Assembly: GCF_947253065.1 (NCBI RefSeq)
Contig: NZ_CAMXWS010000047.1
Span: 1 to 10,569, forward strand
DNA: 10,569 nucleotides
DNA from: an uncultured Corynebacterium sp.
GTDB lineage: Bacteria; Actinomycetota; Actinomycetes; Mycobacteriales; Mycobacteriaceae
Direction of reading: 5' to 3'
The position numbers and the translations under genes are program-made. The notes under the pieces were generated by a model. That model made no database searches. It was given only the letters and a program-made list of their open reading frames with translations, and had not been told where the DNA came from. Positions 1 through 6,538 of this stretch are shown in pieces. Numbering within the stretch: position 1 is the first letter of the stretch; each line of letters begins with the position of its first letter.

Positions 1-231
1 GTGCCTTTTCGCTTATCGACGAACAGTGGAACCCACCGTCGAAGGGTCTCGCAGCATCAGCTCGGAAACGCGCGTCAGCTACGACCAGCGTGAGACAACT
101 GTGGTATTTAACCATGTTTACTCCGCTGAACCCAAATCTGGGCTGGTCTCGCGGATCCTTCCTCGAGAAAAGAAAACATCATTCCCCCAGGCCCGGAGCA
201 GGCCTTAAGGGATGGTGTGGTTTCTGGCTAT
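1..231. other. Non-coding stretch at window edge
   Basis: I see no convincing gene here. A 60-codon plus-strand frame at 26-208 has no Shine-Dalgarno site, no recognisable motif and low-complexity charged composition, so I do not call it. The stretch holds one copy of a 12-mer repeated four times in the window (10-21). It also has a weak 5-bp inverted repeat, AGGCC/GGCCT (189-193 with 201-205), that could be a poor terminator for the minus-strand small ORF at 297-232. The edge may carry the 3' flank of a gene outside the window. Confidence 0.5.
10..21 (-). repeat. 12-mer CGTCGATAAGCG, copy 1
   Basis: The minus strand reads CGTCGATAAGCG here. Together with its flanks it extends to the 15-mer TTCGTCGATAAGCGA (23-9), identical to copy 4 near rpsQ. 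It is in non-coding DNA at the window edge. Confidence 0.55.
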
Positions 232-297
232 TTAGGAGCTGAATGCGGTGATGGCAGTAGCGGCCACGGCAGTGGCAATGAAACGACGAATCTTCAT
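232..297 (-). CDS. Candidate 21-aa signal-peptide-like small ORF
   Basis: The ATG at 297 is preceded by AAGGA (308-304) with a 6-nt spacer, a good ribosome binding site. The 21-residue product starts MKIRRF and continues with an Ala/Thr/Val-rich hydrophobic stretch (IATAVAATAITAF), ending Ser-Ser before TAA. That is the layout of a Sec signal peptide: positively charged n-region, then a hydrophobic core, but with no cleavage site and no mature protein. It may be a genuine micro-membrane peptide, a leader peptide, or the surviving 5' end of a secreted-protein gene whose body was lost to an early stop or deletion. None of the three frames downstream restores a long reading frame. It lies divergent to, and just upstream of, the GTPase gene at 352. 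The strong RBS argues for translation; its function is unknown. Confidence 0.4.
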   Translation of the reverse strand: MKIRRFIATAVAATAITAFSS

Positions 298-351
298 GTC
301 TTTTCCTTAAACCCAGACTGTGCTCAGCTGCCCACTATCCAATCTGCCAGA

Positions 352-2262
352 ATGGATCAGGTGAAGTCCTCTACGCCTGACATGCTCGATGCTGTGCACG
401 GGGTGCGCGACGCTCTCGCCGCAACCCGGCTGGATGACGCAGCTGATGATGCCCGTGCAATTGTGAACCAGCTGGATGACTACGTCTTACCGCGGCTGGC
501 CAACCTGGACGCCCCGCTACTGGCGGTGATAGGCGGGTCCACGGGTTCCGGCAAATCAACCCTGGTTAACGCGATATTGCGTGAACGCGTATCCAACCCG
601 GGCGTAATACGCCCTACTACCCGCCAGCCGGTGCTGGTTGCTCACCCAGATGACGCTGATTGGTTCAATTCGCCACAGGTCCTTCCTGGTCTGGCACGGT
701 CCCATGGCGCAGGGGATGAACAATCCACCACACTGCGGATTGTTCCCACCACCAACATTCCAGCCGGCTTAGCGCTGTTGGATGCGCCGGACTTTGACTC
801 AATCGACGATCGGAATCGCGCGCTGGCATCACAACTGTTGGCCGCTGCAGATCTGTGGGTCTTTGTCACCACCCCGGCCCGCTACGCGGATCAGCTTGTG
901 TGGAACTTTTTGCATGATGCTGCCGGAAGGGGCATCGAGGTTGTCGTGGTGCTCAATCGGCTTGATGAATCTGCGGCAGCAACCGTTCCCGATGACTTGC
1001 GCCGCATGATGGATGAGGCAGGGCTGGGTGGGGCCACCGTGTTCACCGTCCCCTTCGTTCCCGGTCTGGGCAGCGATGATGCTGGCAAGGACGACGAATT
1101 CCTCGGCGATGAACTTGTCGCTGATGTGCGCACGTATCTCACCCGTCTCGCTGAAGATTCCGTCGCGCGCCGTGCCGTCGCAGGAAAAACTGTCGCGGGA
1201 GCCATCGTCGGGGCCCTTTCGCGTATCGACGCTGTGGTACAGGCCCGTTCCCGCCAAGAAGCCTTCGCCTCCCAACTCGACACCGCGATCAGTGAACAGT
1301 ACTCGGCCGCCCATTCCCACGTCATCGATGCCACCTCCGACGGCAAGCTGCTACGCACCGAGGTGATGAACCGCTGGCAGGACGTTGTGGGCACCTCCGA
1401 TGTGACCCGTGGCTTCGAACGCTGGTTTTCCAACGCCATGGATAAGGTGGGTAGCTTCTTCAGTGGCGAGCCCGCCCCGTTGCGCGAAGTGGAAACAGAA
1501 CTGGAATCTGGCCTACATGCCGTCATCGTTGATGCCGCCGATACTGCAGCCGCCCGCTCGTGGTCTCACATCGGGGCAGTTGCCCCAGATCTTCGTGCTG
1601 CCGCTGATCCGACTTTAGCACGATCCAGCGAGGACATTGATGCCCAGGCTGCGGCACTCGTGAGAGAATGGCAGGGCGCGTTGCTCGCTCACATCCAGGA
1701 AACCGCCGGGGCGAAACGGCAGCGTGCCCGAGCCATGTCGTTTGGTTTGAATGTCCTCACCGTGGCACTCATGCTCGTCGTGTTTGCTTCCACAGCGGGA
1801 ATCACGGGCTCCGAAGTGGCCATCGCTGGCGGATCAGCTGTGCTCGGCCAGAAGCTTTTGGAAACAATCTTCGGCGAAGACACTGTGCGCCGCATGGCCA
1901 CTGATGCCCGGAATGATTTGAATGAGCGCCTCTATGAGCTCCTGCAACGCGAACGCGCACGCTTCTACCCCGTCACTGACCCCTTGGTTGAAGGTACTCC
2001 GGCAGACGAACTACAGGAAGCTGTCAGCGCTGCCCGCACCGCTGTTGCTGGCCGCTTCCCTGAGCTAACCGGGACCACTGCCCCATCGCGCGCACTGACA
2101 CCTGCCGCCCAGACCGACCACGACAGTCACGACAGTGATGCCACCACGCATCTGGCGGAATCTGCTCAACGTGGCCCCTTGCGTGATCTGTTCACCCAAC
2201 TCCGTGGCGGCTTCCAGCGCCCCGCGCAACAGCCGGAAGGAGAAACCGATGGCATTGTTTAA
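352..2262 (+). CDS. Dynamin-like membrane GTPase, first of a tandem pair
   Basis: Predicted 636-residue GTP-binding protein of the TRAFAC/dynamin-like or YfjP-type group found in actinobacteria. Visible motifs: G1/P-loop GGSTGSGKST at residues 61-70; a TT pair at 89-90 as G2 candidate; G3-like DAPDFDS at 144-150, where the usual DxxG glycine is Asp; and G4 NRLD at 202-205. A long helical region (about 255-460) leads to a hydrophobic hairpin-like segment (about 462-498) that should anchor it in the inner membrane. A second helical stretch and a His/Asp-rich tail (about 588-600) follow. The frame is open back to a GTG at 217, but that extension overlaps the opposite-strand small ORF and looks non-coding. 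The ATG at 352 leaves about 60 residues before the P-loop, which I recall as usual for this family. It has no clear Shine-Dalgarno, so the start is moderately certain. It overlaps the next GTPase by 14 bases, implying coupled expression and possibly a heteromeric complex. The cellular role is unknown; membrane remodelling is an inference from dynamin relatives. Confidence 0.85.
   Translation: MDQVKSSTPDMLDAVHGVRDALAATRLDDAADDARAIVNQLDDYVLPRLANLDAPLLAVIGGSTGSGKSTLVNAILRERVSNPGVIRPTTRQPVLVAHPDDADWFNSPQVLPGLARSHGAGDEQSTTLRIVPTTNIPAGLALLDAPDFDSIDDRNRALASQLLAAADLWVFVTTPARYADQLVWNFLHDAAGRGIEVVVVLNRLDESAAATVPDDLRRMMDEAGLGGATVFTVPFVPGLGSDDAGKDDEFLGDELVADVRTYLTRLAEDSVARRAVAGKTVAGAIVGALSRIDAVVQARSRQEAFASQLDTAISEQYSAAHSHVIDATSDGKLLRTEVMNRWQDVVGTSDVTRGFERWFSNAMDKVGSFFSGEPAPLREVETELESGLHAVIVDAADTAAARSWSHIGAVAPDLRAAADPTLARSSEDIDAQAAALVREWQGALLAHIQETAGAKRQRARAMSFGLNVLTVALMLVVFASTAGITGSEVAIAGGSAVLGQKLLETIFGEDTVRRMATDARNDLNERLYELLQRERARFYPVTDPLVEGTPADELQEAVSAARTAVAGRFPELTGTTAPSRALTPAAQTDHDSHDSDATTHLAESAQRGPLRDLFTQLRGGFQRPAQQPEGETDGIV
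2237..2242 (+). promoter_or_regulatory. Shine-Dalgarno site fixing the second GTPase start
   Basis: AAGGAG lies 6 nt before the ATG at 2249, inside the last codons of the first GTPase gene. It selects 2249 over the upstream in-frame ATG at 2135, which would add 38 residues of shadow sequence from the overlapping gene. Confidence 0.85.
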
Positions 2263-3850
2263 ACGCAGCACGCCCCTCGGTGAGCGCCTGACCGCTTTAG
2301 AAGATGCTGCCGAGATTGGTGCACCGTACCTCTCCCCCGCACAAAAGGAAAGGTTGGAAAAAGTTGCACGCGCGGGCGCGGAGCGCCGTGCACTGTCAGC
2401 AGAGCACACCGTCGTCGGGTTCTTCGGGGCAACGGGCTCCGGTAAGACGTCTTTGTTCAACGCTGTTGTTGGGGAGGATCTAGGCAAGGCTGCTGCACGC
2501 CGCCCAACGACCTCCTCACCGCTGGCAGCGGTCTGGGAACCTGCCGGTTCAGAGGAGTTGCTCGACTGGCTTGAGGTGGAAGACCGTAGGACACGCCCCG
2601 GTGAATTCGCTCCCGGTGCTGGGCCTTTGATCTTATTGGACCTCCCAGACTTCGACTCAGTGGAGCTGTCTAACAGGGAGATCGCCACCCGACTTGCAGG
2701 GCAAGTGGATGTACTCGTGTGGGTCTCCGACCCAGAGAAGTACGCCGATAGCGTCATCCATGAACAGTTCATCCAACCGCATGCCAATCACTCCGCGGTC
2801 ACCCTTGCTGTTCTAAATAAATCAGACTTGTTGGGTTCGGCGAACGTTTCCACCGTTGCACAGTCTTATGCGCAGCTGCTTCGCTCCGATGGCCTCACAC
2901 ATGTCTCTGTTCTGCCCACATCCACGCTCACCGGTGCAGGTATTGGCGATGTTAGGGCAGCCATCGCCCGCGTCGCCCGTGCACACTCGGCCCAATCCGC
3001 CAGGATTGAGGCAGACATTGTGTCCGTCACTGATGAATTTGTCGACGGCACCAAGACAAACACCCCGGACAAACGCGCAAAACGTGAACTAGATAAGGCC
3101 TTGAACCACGCTGTAGGTGCAGACCGTCTGGCCAACACCACCGCGGCTGCCTACCGCAAGCGGCTTTTCCAGCGCACCGGTTGGCCCGTTGTTTCCTGGA
3201 TGGCGCGTTTCCGGCCTGACCCCTTAAAACGACTGGGGCTGCGCGAAGAACCAGATAGTGTTGGGGTTCACCGCTCATCCCTGCCTGAATTGGACGCTGC
3301 TTTAAAGGCTGTGGCCAACAAGGGTGTTCGCGAGTACGCGGCCACGATTGCGGAAGGTTTGCCACCACAGTGGGCCGGAGCTGTGTTCGACCGTGCTGAT
3401 GATGTGGCTGTAAGTGTGCCGGCCGAACTCGATGTTGCTGTGACACGGACGAAACTCCCGGCAGAGCCCTCAAAGGGATGGGGTGTGCTCACCTTCATCC
3501 AATGGCTTGCTTTTGTCGCGGCGCTGGTGGGCGCGTTGTGGTATCTCATCGTAGCGCTCGTTCCGGGAATTCTCACCCCGCTTTTAGGCGATGACCTCGT
3601 TCCGGACGTTGAGGGATGGCCCATTCCCACTCTGCTCATCATGGTGGGAATCCTCACCGGCGTGGTCATCGGGTTGATGTCGGCGGGGGTTGGCGGGATC
3701 GTCGGTAGCAATATCAAGCGACGTACGCGCACAGCGCTGCGCAAAGAAATTGCTGCGATGTCGGAGACAACCGTGGTCGCGCCCTTAGAGGAGATCCGCG
3801 ATGACTATGTTCGTTTCACCGAACGCATCGCCGTCGCCGCGGGCGCTTAA
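2249..3850 (+). CDS. Dynamin-like/YfjP-type membrane GTPase, second of pair
   Basis: Predicted 533-residue GTPase paralogous in plan to its upstream neighbour. G1 GATGSGKTS is at residues 60-68, the G2 candidate PTT at 86-88, G3-like DLPDFDS at 131-137 (Asp again in place of the DxxG glycine) and G4 NKSD at 190-193. A helical middle region follows. Two strongly hydrophobic segments come next, about 413-444 and 459-484, separated by a short acidic loop (GDDLVPDVEG), so the C-terminal part is probably inserted in the membrane as a helical hairpin. A basic stretch (KRRTRTALRK) and a final amphipathic helix end the protein. The gene starts 14 bases before the first GTPase gene ends, with its Shine-Dalgarno inside it, so the two are translated from one message and probably act together. 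Bacterial dynamin-like proteins often come as such pairs (IniA/IniC, DynA/DynB). It converges on the lipoprotein gene ending at 3869, with only 18 bases between them and no obvious terminator. Confidence 0.88.
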   Translation: MALFKRSTPLGERLTALEDAAEIGAPYLSPAQKERLEKVARAGAERRALSAEHTVVGFFGATGSGKTSLFNAVVGEDLGKAAARRPTTSSPLAAVWEPAGSEELLDWLEVEDRRTRPGEFAPGAGPLILLDLPDFDSVELSNREIATRLAGQVDVLVWVSDPEKYADSVIHEQFIQPHANHSAVTLAVLNKSDLLGSANVSTVAQSYAQLLRSDGLTHVSVLPTSTLTGAGIGDVRAAIARVARAHSAQSARIEADIVSVTDEFVDGTKTNTPDKRAKRELDKALNHAVGADRLANTTAAAYRKRLFQRTGWPVVSWMARFRPDPLKRLGLREEPDSVGVHRSSLPELDAALKAVANKGVREYAATIAEGLPPQWAGAVFDRADDVAVSVPAELDVAVTRTKLPAEPSKGWGVLTFIQWLAFVAALVGALWYLIVALVPGILTPLLGDDLVPDVEGWPIPTLLIMVGILTGVVIGLMSAGVGGIVGSNIKRRTRTALRKEIAAMSETTVVAPLEEIRDDYVRFTERIAVAAGA

Positions 3851-3868
3851 GTCCACGCATCGAATGCA

Positions 3869-4744
3869 CTAGTCACCTACGGTTGTCTGCTCAATTTCTC
3901 CGTCAGGTCCTTCAACAATCAGGTTGGCGGCTTTGCCGTCGACGGATTGCGACAGGATTTCTTTGACCGGATCCAGCTCAGCGGGGTCGTATTCGCCGTC
4001 GGCGTAGAAGTACCACACGCTCAGCGGACCGATATTTCCTGCGTTGTACAGGTAAAGGGAAGTTGCGGCATCAACGCGTTCTGCCTGTTCAACGAGGGCA
4101 CTCAGTCTCGCACCTTGCGGGCGCAGCTGGAGGTTCGGGGCGAGATCATCCCAGTCAGCTATGCCGTCCAGCCGCGCGGGCTTGTGCAGCGGAAAACCAC
4201 GCAGGGTGAAAGTGTCGCGCTCGTGCATGTCAAGATGCCCGAACACATGGTCCCGGAATTCACGCGCCGCGCTATCGCTTATCGACGTCTCCCTCCACAC
4301 CATCACGTCCAGTCCCCTATCCGAACTCGAAGCCGAGATGGAGACCTCTGCCACCTCGGGTGCTGCAAACGGCGCCAATTGCTCTCCAGATTTTGCTCCG
4401 AATTCCGCCGTTGGGAACGGGCCCTGCCATTTGAAAGCCGTCCCATCCAGATCAGCGTGCACATGCGAAGTCATCTCCTGATTGAGCTCCTCCCCCTTTT
4501 CATGCAGCGTGACCAAGGCAGCCACGAACTCGGGGGCATCGTCCACGTTCACGGAACCACTCACCGCGATCGTGCTGGATGGAATGCCGCCCGCAATCAC
4601 CGAGGAGAACGTCAGTCCCTCAAACACTGGGTCCGTGGCCGCCCACTGTGCCAACGCCTCCTGCTCTTCTGCAGTCGGGTCCACACAGCCAGAAAGCGCT
4701 AGAACAACCGCACTAACAACGCCAGCAATGACCTTCCGCATCAT
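3869..4744 (-). CDS. Secreted lipoprotein Lp1, unknown function
   Basis: A 291-residue lipoprotein. Residues 1-20 form a type II signal peptide (MMRK, then a hydrophobic core, then lipobox LSGC) with the lipidated Cys at 20, so it should sit on the outer face of the cytoplasmic membrane. I do not recognise a named domain. It is the most divergent of three paralogues. It shares WAATDP (34-39), the DLDGTAFKWQG block (98-108), FAAPEV (126-131), FRDHVFGHLD (163-172), GFPL (183-186), a VDAAT segment (224-228) and a GEYDPAE..PVKEIL block (250-264). It lacks the C-terminal extension of the other two. An alternative ATG lies three codons upstream (4753). I chose 4744 because it aligns the signal peptide residue for residue with Lp2 and Lp3 (Cys20 in all) and is 7 nt from a TAGGAT hexamer. 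It is last in the accessory cluster, 126 nt after the methyltransferase, so probably has its own promoter. Confidence 0.88.
   Translation of the reverse strand: MMRKVIAGVVSAVVLALSGCVDPTAEEQEALAQWAATDPVFEGLTFSSVIAGGIPSSTIAVSGSVNVDDAPEFVAALVTLHEKGEELNQEMTSHVHADLDGTAFKWQGPFPTAEFGAKSGEQLAPFAAPEVAEVSISASSSDRGLDVMVWRETSISDSAAREFRDHVFGHLDMHERDTFTLRGFPLHKPARLDGIADWDDLAPNLQLRPQGARLSALVEQAERVDAATSLYLYNAGNIGPLSVWYFYADGEYDPAELDPVKEILSQSVDGKAANLIVEGPDGEIEQTTVGD
4276..4287 (-). repeat. 12-mer CGTCGATAAGCG, copy 2
   Basis: On the minus strand, inside Lp1, where it codes for part of the sequence TSISDS. The plus strand reads CGCTTATCGACG. The reading-frame context differs from that of copy 3. Confidence 0.5.
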
Positions 4745-4751
4745 GCCCACC

Positions 4752-4757
4752 ATCCTA
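4752..4757 (-). promoter_or_regulatory. Putative leaderless -10 element of Lp1
   Basis: TAGGAT on the minus strand fits the corynebacterial TANNNT -10 and ends exactly 7 nt before the ATG at 4744, so transcription would start at or next to the start codon. The same bases contain AGGA, which could act as a Shine-Dalgarno, so this copy is ambiguous on its own. The identical spacing at three neighbouring genes supports the promoter reading. No good -35 is visible. Confidence 0.55.
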
Positions 4758-4870
4758 AAAGACAGAACCGCCGGACCTCCACACCCTGAACTGCCCCTAT
4801 TCGTTGGACCGGCAGGCCCATCCGGCTCCTGGGGAGCGATCTTTTACTCGAAGTACTCAGCGCTTCCCAG

Positions 4871-5548
4871 TCAGTAACCAGTTCTTCCACGTTGGAACAC
4901 AAACAGAGCATCGCGAGTGATGTCGTGCGGATACTCGTCCCACTCGATGTCGGTAACGCTTACCTGCTCGAGGTGTTCGGCGAGTAGGGCGGTGCAGTCG
5001 TCGATAAGCGGGGTGAGTGCACCGGCATGGTGGATGTCGCCAACATTCCACACCACGTGACCGCCGGGACGTATGAGGCACGAGCATTGACGCGCCACGG
5101 CGTTGAGCTCAGCGAGGTAGCGCTGATAGTCCCCACTTCCCCGTTCATAGGCTTCGAGCGGATCTGTATCCGTCTCCGTTGCGGCCATATAGGGCGGGGA
5201 AGTAAGAATCAGGTCGACAGCGGGGCGCAGCTCCGCGGAAGCTAGCTGCGGCAGGGTGCGGCGCGCATCACCGATGACGATACTTGCTTCTGGCACGGCT
5301 GCCTGGATCTGGGCCGCGCGATCTGGGAGGAGCTCAATGCCCGCTGCGCGGCGGCCGAGCGTTACGGCGCGGGACAGAGTCGTGCCGAAGCCAGCGAAGG
5401 GGTCAAACACCAGATCACCCGGCGCTGAGTACGTGTTGATTCCGTGGTCCACGATGGCTGTGCACATGTGCACGTCCTCATCCGCACCGGCAGGACGGTC
5501 CGCGTGGAATTGGGTGAGAGTCGCCCGTAACCGCTGGAAAAGCGCCAT
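4871..5548 (-). CDS. Small orphan SAM-dependent methyltransferase (N4-cytosine/Trm11-like)
   Basis: A 225-residue Rossmann-fold methyltransferase. SAM-binding motif I DPFAGFGTT is at residues 49-57, an acidic residue ending strand 2 at E72 (GIEL), motif III-like GDARR at 93-97, and catalytic motif IV TSPPY at 116-120. A RPGGHVVWNVGD strand region follows at 160-171. SPPY is typical of amino-methyltransferases acting on cytosine N4 in DNA; related folds (Trm11 type) methylate guanine N2 in RNA. The order motif I then IV is not that of the common beta-class enzymes. There is no room for a large target recognition domain and no restriction gene nearby, so it is an orphan enzyme of unknown substrate. 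The frame is open to an ATG at 5638, which would overlap Lp2 by 80 nt. I chose 5548 because it sits 7 nt from a TAAACT hexamer and just after the Lp2 stop. Residues after 175 show no further motif I can name. Confidence 0.82.
   Translation of the reverse strand: MALFQRLRATLTQFHADRPAGADEDVHMCTAIVDHGINTYSAPGDLVFDPFAGFGTTLSRAVTLGRRAAGIELLPDRAAQIQAAVPEASIVIGDARRTLPQLASAELRPAVDLILTSPPYMAATETDTDPLEAYERGSGDYQRYLAELNAVARQCSCLIRPGGHVVWNVGDIHHAGALTPLIDDCTALLAEHLEQVSVTDIEWDEYPHDITRDALFVFQRGRTGY
4999..5010 (+). repeat. 12-mer CGTCGATAAGCG, copy 3
   Basis: On the plus strand, inside the methyltransferase gene, where the coding strand (minus) reads CGCTTATCGACG (part of PLIDDC). Orientation and frame differ from copy 2, so shared protein motifs do not explain it. 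Confidence 0.5.
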
Positions 5549-5555
5549 ACCGAGC

Positions 5556-5561
5556 AGTTTA
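5556..5561 (-). promoter_or_regulatory. Putative leaderless -10 element of the methyltransferase
   Basis: TAAACT lies exactly 7 nt before the ATG at 5548. Its first three bases are the TAA stop codon of Lp2, so the stop and the -10 are fused. No Shine-Dalgarno is present between the hexamer and the ATG. No recognisable -35 is seen 16-18 nt upstream, where the DNA codes for the end of Lp2. Confidence 0.6.
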
Positions 5562-6515
5562 ATCAGCGAAAAGGTGAACCATGCGGGCACCCCATGGCCC
5601 GGTGTCCTCAGGTTGTTCATCCATTGGTGCCCCAACAATTGCCTCGCCCAGGCGGCCGTCCGGCCCTTTAATCTGCACCCCGACCGGGTCGCCGGCTGCT
5701 GAGCTGGAAAGCACGGACTTCAGCTGCTTCATCGCTGCCTCGTCATAATCCCCCTCGGTGTAAAACTCCCAGTGGTAGAAACCTTCAAAGCTCCAAACGG
5801 ATCGCACCGCATAGGGGGTTGCGGCATCCACCTTATCCGCGAAAGCAGAGGTGGCGGCATAGCCTTGGGGGAACTCTGAGAGGCGAAGCACCGGAGAGAT
5901 GCGACTGGAGGGGCCTTCCTCTTCAGAAAGCGTGGGGCGCGCCAGCGGGAATCCGACCAGTTCGATGCTGCCGGCCGGGTGCACGTCGTCCAGGTGGCGG
6001 AGCACTGTGTCACGGTAGGCATGCGCGTCCTCGTCGCTGGTCTCACGATCACGATAAACCTCGGCCCGTAAGCCGCGTGAGAAATCATCGATCAAAACCG
6101 TACGTATCTCGGGCGCGGCGAAAGGCTCGAAAACCGCTGTTAGTTCCTTATCCCGGCCCGGCTTCCAATTACGCCCTTTCCAGGTAAACGGGGTGCCCTC
6201 AATGTCGGCGTTGACGTTCAGGTCCAAGCCGAGACGATCCCCATCAGGCATCTCCGCCAGCGTGGCGTAGAGCTGATCCAAAGCGGAAAAGAACTCAGCC
6301 ACACTGCCCACATGCACGTCGCCGACCACGTCAATGTTGTTGGTCGGGATACCGCCTGCCAGGGCAGCTGAAAACTTCAGATCAACAAGCGCGGGTTGAG
6401 TAGCTGCCCACTGCGAAAGTTCCGGGGCGAGTTCACGCGTGATCTTTGATGACACACAACCAGCGAGAGCAAGGCTAGCTAACGCGGCCACGACGGCAGT
6501 GATTTTCCGGAACAT
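5559..6515 (-). CDS. Secreted lipoprotein Lp2, paralogue of Lp1 and Lp3
   Basis: A 318-residue lipoprotein. The signal peptide begins MFRKITAVV and ends in lipobox LAGC, with the lipidated Cys at 20. The mature part shows WAATQPAL (36-43), DIEGTPFTWKG (104-114), FAAPEI (132-137), YRDTVLRHLDD (167-177), GFPLARP (188-194), LRLSEFPQGYAATSAF (210-225), and a VDAATPYAVRSVWS block (229-242). A C-terminal tail follows with GPWGARMVHLF (306-316). Predicted strand-strand-helix-strand units seem to recur along it, so internal repeats are possible. The frame is open upstream to 6575 inside Lp3. I chose 6515 because it aligns all three signal peptides and follows TACACT by 7 nt; no Shine-Dalgarno is present. 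It is closest to Lp3 (23-nt gap), including DNA-level similarity, so the two probably arose by recent tandem duplication. Function unknown; I infer a cell-envelope role only from the lipobox. Confidence 0.88.
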   Translation of the reverse strand: MFRKITAVVAALASLALAGCVSSKITRELAPELSQWAATQPALVDLKFSAALAGGIPTNNIDVVGDVHVGSVAEFFSALDQLYATLAEMPDGDRLGLDLNVNADIEGTPFTWKGRNWKPGRDKELTAVFEPFAAPEIRTVLIDDFSRGLRAEVYRDRETSDEDAHAYRDTVLRHLDDVHPAGSIELVGFPLARPTLSEEEGPSSRISPVLRLSEFPQGYAATSAFADKVDAATPYAVRSVWSFEGFYHWEFYTEGDYDEAAMKQLKSVLSSSAAGDPVGVQIKGPDGRLGEAIVGAPMDEQPEDTGPWGARMVHLFAD

Positions 6516-6522
6516 GACAGCC

Positions 6523-6528
6523 AGTGTA
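6523..6528 (-). promoter_or_regulatory. Putative leaderless -10 element of Lp2
   Basis: TACACT ends exactly 7 nt before the ATG at 6515, within the 23-nt gap after Lp3. The following bases GGCTGTC resemble the GGCTCCC at the same place before Lp3, giving a shared ACTGGCT box. An A/T-rich run (TTTTTT, 6550-6545) about 16 nt upstream, inside the end of Lp3, is the only possible -35 region. Confidence 0.62.
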
Positions 6529-6538
6529 GGGGTGGGTT

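Noticed and set aside
189..205. AGGCC/GGCCT inverted repeat downstream of the small ORF
   Set aside because: Five base pairs and no adjacent T run; too weak to call a terminator.
26..208. 60-codon plus-strand frame near the window edge
   Set aside because: No ribosome binding site, no motif, no hydrophobic or structured character.
217..351. N-terminal extension of the first GTPase from GTG 217
   Set aside because: The extra 45 residues look non-coding, overlap the opposite-strand small ORF, and go beyond the usual distance to the P-loop.
891..1526. Long minus-strand frame opposite the first GTPase
   Set aside because: Ser/Thr/Arg-rich shadow of the real gene without start signals or motifs.
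4825..4837. GCTCC-TGG-GGAGC hairpin followed by GATCTTTT on the plus strand
   Set aside because: It would terminate plus-strand transcription, but no plus-strand gene ends here; the stem is only 5 bp, probably incidental.
5549..5638. Longer start of the methyltransferase at 5638
   Set aside because: It would overlap Lp2 by 80 nt, and the 30 added residues are a shadow of Lp2; the ATG at 5548 has the shared TANNNT-N7 layout.
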